Origin: Halopseudomonas litoralis
GTDB taxonomy: Bacteria > Pseudomonadota > Gammaproteobacteria > Pseudomonadales > Pseudomonadaceae
Reading direction: 5' to 3'
NCBI RefSeq assembly: GCF_900105005.1
Contig: NZ_LT629748.1
Location: 496,001 to 560,000 of the forward strand
DNA length: 64,000 bases
The stretch's first letter is position 1. The number at the start of each line of letters is the position of its first letter. Below the pieces are notes generated by a model. It did not search any database, had not been told where the DNA came from, and saw only the letters and a list, made by a program, of their open reading frames with translations. This document shows positions 61,639 to 64,000 of the stretch, piece by piece. Position numbers and translations under genes: made by a program.

Positions 61639-63377
61639 GCTGATACTCCCTGGTTTTTTGCTTTTTGCTGAAGGATGTCCTCATCACAGCGTGGGCAGAA
61701 CTCATGCTCGCCACTCAGATAGCCGTGATGCGGACAGATGGAAAAGGTTGGGGTAACGGTCAGGTAGGGCAGCCGATAGTTGGCCAGTGCCCGCTGCACC
61801 AGCCGCCGACAGGCGTCTGCACTGGCCAGGGGTTCGGCCATGTACAGGTGCAATACGGTGCCGCCGGTGTATTTCTGCTGCAGGGGCTCTTGTCGTTGCA
61901 GCGCCTCGAAGGGATCGCTGGTAAAGCCGACCGGCAGTTGTGAGGAGTTGGTGTAGTAGGGCTTGTCCGCCGAACCGGCCTGCAGTATGTGGGGGAAGCG
62001 CTTGCGATCTTCCCGGGCAAAACGGTAGGTCGTGCCTTCGGCCGGAGTCGCCTCCAGGTTGTACATATGCCCGGTGTGCTCCTGGAATTCGGTCATGCGC
62101 CCGCGTACATGATCCAACAGGCGGATTGCCATGGCATGCCCGTCGGGGTGGGTGATGTCCTGTGTATCCCCGGTGAAGTTGCGGATCATTTCGTTGATGC
62201 CGTTGACGCCCAGGGTGGAGAAGTGATTGCGCAGGGTGCCCAGATAGCGCTTGGTGTAGGGAAACAGCCCGGCATCCATGTGCTGCTGGATCACTTCGCG
62301 CTTGATTTCCAGGCTGTCGCGGCCCAGCTCCAGCAATCGATCCAGTGTCCGCAACAGGGCGGCCTCGTCTCCGCGGTGCAGATAGCCCAGGCGGGCACAG
62401 TTGACGGTGACCACGCCCAGCGAGCCGGTCTGCTCGGCAGAGCCGAACAGGCCATTGCCGCGTTTGAGCAGTTCGCGCAAATCCAGCTGCAGACGGCAGC
62501 ACATGGAGCGCACCATGTTTGGCTGCAGCTCCGAATTGAGAAAGTTCTGAAAGTACGGCAGGCCGTACTTGGCGGTCATGGCGAACAGGCGCTCGGCATT
62601 CTCACTGTGCCAGGGAAAGTCGTGGGTTATGTTGTAGGTCGGGATCGGAAAGGTGAACACGCGTCCCTTGGCATCGCCCTGACTCATGACCTCAATGTAG
62701 GCGCGGTTGATCATATCCATTTCCGCCTGCAACTCGCCGTAACAGAAGAGCATTTCCTCACCGCCAATCACCGGTACCTGCTCACGCAAATCATCCGGGC
62801 AGACCCAGTCGAAGGTCAGGTTGGTGAAGGGGGTCTGGGTGCCCCAGCGCGAGGGGACGTTGAGGTTGTGGATCAGCTCCTGGATATGCTGGCGCACCTG
62901 TGGGTAGTCGAGCTGGTCTTTGCGCACATAGGGAGCCATGTAGGTATCGAAGGAACTGAAGGCTTGAGCTCCGGCCCATTCGTTCTGCAAGGTGCCGAGG
63001 AAGTTAACGATCTGCCCCACGGCGCTGGACATGTGCCGTGGCGGGGCGGAATCGATCTGCCCGGGAATGCCATTGAGTCCTTCATTGAGCAGGGTGCGCA
63101 ATGACCAGCCGGCACAGTACCCGCTGAGCATGTCCAGATCGTGGATATGGAGGTCGCCATCACGGTGGGCCTGACCGATCGCCAGCGGATATACTTGACT
63201 GAGCCAGTAGTTGGCGATCATCTTGCCGGCGCTGTTGAGAATCAGCCCGCCGAGGGAGTACCCCTGGTTGGCGTTGGCATTCACTCGCCAGTCCTGGCGA
63301 TTCAGGTACTCGTCTATGGTGCTGGAGACATCCAGCAGAGTACGGTCGATGGGCGCGGTTATGGCCGGTGTAGTCAT
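61635..63377 (-). CDS. nrdD: Class III (anaerobic) ribonucleoside-triphosphate reductase, large part
   Basis: 580 residues from MTTPAIT, set by GAGGGA 6 bases upstream of the ATG. Reduces NTPs to dNTPs without oxygen. MCCRLQLDLRELLKRGNGLF and QTGSLGVVTVNCARLGYLHR carry active-site cysteine regions; near the C-terminus a zinc motif CPHHGYLSGEHEFCPRC is intact. The frame stops 15 residues later, before the glycyl-radical segment, which lies in the next ORF. Upstream are a B12 riboswitch, NrdR-type boxes and an FNR-type box. Confidence 0.92.
   Translation of the reverse strand: MTTPAITAPIDRTLLDVSSTIDEYLNRQDWRVNANANQGYSLGGLILNSAGKMIANYWLSQVYPLAIGQAHRDGDLHIHDLDMLSGYCAGWSLRTLLNEGLNGIPGQIDSAPPRHMSSAVGQIVNFLGTLQNEWAGAQAFSSFDTYMAPYVRKDQLDYPQVRQHIQELIHNLNVPSRWGTQTPFTNLTFDWVCPDDLREQVPVIGGEEMLFCYGELQAEMDMINRAYIEVMSQGDAKGRVFTFPIPTYNITHDFPWHSENAERLFAMTAKYGLPYFQNFLNSELQPNMVRSMCCRLQLDLRELLKRGNGLFGSAEQTGSLGVVTVNCARLGYLHRGDEAALLRTLDRLLELGRDSLEIKREVIQQHMDAGLFPYTKRYLGTLRNHFSTLGVNGINEMIRNFTGDTQDITHPDGHAMAIRLLDHVRGRMTEFQEHTGHMYNLEATPAEGTTYRFAREDRKRFPHILQAGSADKPYYTNSSQLPVGFTSDPFEALQRQEPLQQKYTGGTVLHLYMAEPLASADACRRLVQRALANYRLPYLTVTPTFSICPHHGYLSGEHEFCPRCDEDILQQKAKNQGVSA
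61653..61659 (-). promoter_or_regulatory. Candidate -1 frameshift heptamer at the end of nrdD
   Basis: A AAA AAC in the correct phase (codons GCA AAA AAC of nrdD). A -1 shift reads CCA GGG AGT ATC AGC ATG and enters the small ORF with no stop. No clear stimulating stem-loop or upstream SD was found, so it is a candidate only. Confidence 0.4.
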
Positions 63378-63479
63378 GCGATCCCTCATGCTTGTGGTAG
63401 GGCACGCTGGACAGGACGCAGCTCTCGCCGCCCTGGTGTCCTGATGCGGGACCCGGATTGCCGTCTGGTGACGGAGAAA

Positions 63480-63566
63480 GGCAGGCATTCGGGCTCAGGG
63501 CTATTGGGTCAGCTCCATACCGTTGCGCGACAGCTCTGGATTCGCACCAGATTTCCCTGCGTAAAA
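63480..63566 (-). ncRNA. Cobalamin riboswitch upstream of nrdD
   Basis: On the minus strand, GGGAAATCTGGTGCGAATCC, then GCTGTCGCGCAACGGTA (the B12 box region) and AGCCCGAATGCCTGCC follow the order and spacing of the cobalamin aptamer; GCAGG and CCTGC close the outer stem. The nrdD ATG lies about 100 bases downstream. By analogy it should reduce nrdDG expression when B12 is plentiful. The expression platform was not resolved. Confidence 0.85.
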
Positions 63567-63572
63567 GATTAA

Positions 63573-63588
63573 ACACAATATATGGTGT
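63573..63588 (-). promoter_or_regulatory. NrdR box (proximal)
   Basis: ACACAATATATGGTGT, a 16-base near-palindrome matching the NrdR consensus (ACACWATATWTWGTGT type). It pairs with a weaker box 30 bases away. Confidence 0.7.
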
Positions 63589-63602
63589 TTGTTCTGCTTG
63601 GT

Positions 63603-63618
63603 GGGCACTATATGGAAT
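63603..63618 (-). promoter_or_regulatory. NrdR box (distal, weaker) over the -10 region
   Basis: GGGCACTATATGGAAT keeps only the core CTATATG-like part of the NrdR consensus but sits 30 bases (about three turns) from the proximal box, the spacing typical of NrdR pairs. TATAGT within it on the minus strand is a likely -10. Confidence 0.5.
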
Positions 63619-63634
63619 GGTCAGGCAATCATCT

Positions 63635-63648
63635 TTGACGAAGGTCAA
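63635..63648 (-). promoter_or_regulatory. FNR/ANR-type box
   Basis: TTGACGAAGGTCAA, a perfect inverted repeat close to TTGAT-N4-ATCAA. Its centre is 41.5 bases before the start point predicted from the -10 at 63607-63612, exactly the class II activator position. Confidence 0.65.
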
Positions 63649-63730
63649 TTTTCCCCTTGTTCCTGTACGCAGCCGCAACGACGGCATCAGTTGTCAACAC
63701 AGCCCTTGGCCAGAGCGGTGTGACGCGTAG

Positions 63731-63753
63731 GGGTGTTCATGAGTGAAACTGCA
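63731..63753. repeat. Right copy of the 23-bp direct repeat flanking nrdDG
   Basis: GGGTGTTCATGAGTGAAACTGCA, 22/23 identical to 60864-60886. It contains the palindrome TTCA-TGAG-TGAA. Confidence 0.85.
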
Positions 63754-63769
63754 TGTTTCCATGAAAATC

Positions 63770-63784
63770 ATGAGATTGTTTCAT
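63770..63784 (+). promoter_or_regulatory. MetR-like operator upstream of metE
   Basis: ATGAG-ATTGT-TTCAT matches ATGAA-N5-TTCAT with one mismatch. It lies 52 bases before the metE ATG. A further inverted repeat GAAAC-TGCAT-GTTTC lies just upstream (63744-63758). Confidence 0.5.
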
Positions 63785-63836
63785 TATCGGATGGCGCGGA
63801 GAATCCTTCCATCATTCATTGAGGGAGTATTGACCG

Positions 63837-64000
63837 ATGGCTTTGGCACACAATCTGGGCTTTCCGCGTATCGGGCGTGACCGTGAACTGAAACGGGCGC
63901 TGGAGGCGTTCTGGAAGGGCGATCTGGACGAGGCGGGGCTACGTGGGACAGGTGCCCGACTGCGCGCTGAGCACTGGCAGCTGCAGAAACAGGCCGGTAT
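63837..64000 (+). CDS. metE: Cobalamin-independent methionine synthase MetE, cut by window end
   Basis: First 54 codons: [20 protein letters not shown] and following residues are the MetE N-terminal domain. GAGGG lies 11 bases upstream of the ATG. It transfers a methyl group from 5-methyl-THF-triglutamate to homocysteine. Only the 5' end is visible. Confidence 0.93.
   Translation, partial: MALAHNLGFPRIGRDRELKRALEAFWKGDLDEAGLRGTGARLRAEHWQLQKQAG

Larger units (their letters stand above)
63378..63836. other. Divergent control region between nrdD and metE
   Basis: 459 bases without a gene. In order on the minus strand: FNR/ANR-like box, -10 sequence with two NrdR-like boxes, cobalamin riboswitch and nrdD leader. 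On the plus strand: right copy of the 23-bp direct repeat, MetR-like site and the metE ribosome binding site. Confidence 0.8.

Noticed and set aside
61124..61714. Alternative minus-strand frame across nrdG and the radical-domain ORF
   Set aside because: Out of frame with all recognised motifs (CxxxCxxC, RVMGY); the overlapping frames carry the conserved sequences.
63690..63836. Cobalamin or SAM riboswitch controlling metE
   Set aside because: The B12 aptamer reads only on the minus strand toward nrdD; no B12 box or S-box pattern is seen on the plus strand before metE.

Overview
The window is about 64 kb of gene-dense DNA (my impression is roughly 60% GC) from a gammaproteobacterium of the Pseudomonas lineage. 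The evidence is gene order. The block rnr-rlmB-rpsF-rpsR-(DUF2232)-rplI-dnaB and the block retS-purD-purH-fis-dusB-(DUF3426)-prmA-accC-accB-aroQ-dsbD both match the order I recall from Pseudomonas aeruginosa. A Halopseudomonas-type (P. pertucinogena group) genome is my best guess, but that is inference and not proven here. No prophage, insertion sequence or CRISPR array was seen.

Layout. 1-5158: a fatty-acid-type catabolic operon (thiolase, acyl-CoA dehydrogenase, a broken AMP-ligase, a CaiB/BaiF CoA-transferase family enzyme). 5161-7374: an SLC13 permease and two near-identical tRNA-Leu(CAG) genes. 7552-16940: RNase R, RlmB, S6/S18/L9, DnaB and a YgiQ radical SAM protein. 17104-31213: RetS hybrid kinase, purine synthesis, Fis/DusB, PrmA, the AccBC half of acetyl-CoA carboxylase, AroQ and DsbD. 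31286-42753: assorted housekeeping and envelope genes, including an iron-uptake pair (TonB receptor and PepSY protein) behind a Fur-like box. 42930-47546: ErdR/CrbR response regulator, DgkA and the MxtR/CrbS sensor with an SLC5 transporter domain. 47581-56993: AzlCD exporter, MFS proteins, AI-2E family permease, crotonase, tRNA-Ser(GGA), a deaminase and RlpA.

The most interesting part is 57.3-64.0 kb. It holds mesX (DUF1852), mesD (core-MetE methionine synthase), a flavin reductase, queH, the class III ribonucleotide reductase genes nrdD/nrdG and the start of metE. Several have cobalamin-dependent counterparts elsewhere in bacteria (QueG, NrdJ, MetH), and nrdD is preceded by a cobalamin riboswitch, so the region reads as an island of B12-independent enzymes. 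The nrdD control region stacks an FNR/ANR-type box, two NrdR-type boxes and the riboswitch.

The NrdD reading frame ends right after its zinc motif. The glycyl-radical segment lies in a separate 57-codon frame that starts in an ATGA overlap and has its own Shine-Dalgarno sequence. An A AAA AAC heptamer sits in the right phase for a -1 frameshift that would fuse the two. A 23-bp direct repeat (22/23 identical) brackets the whole nrdDG unit. mesX and mesD are separated by three copies of a 9-bp repeat and a 14-bp palindrome that covers the mesD ribosome binding site.
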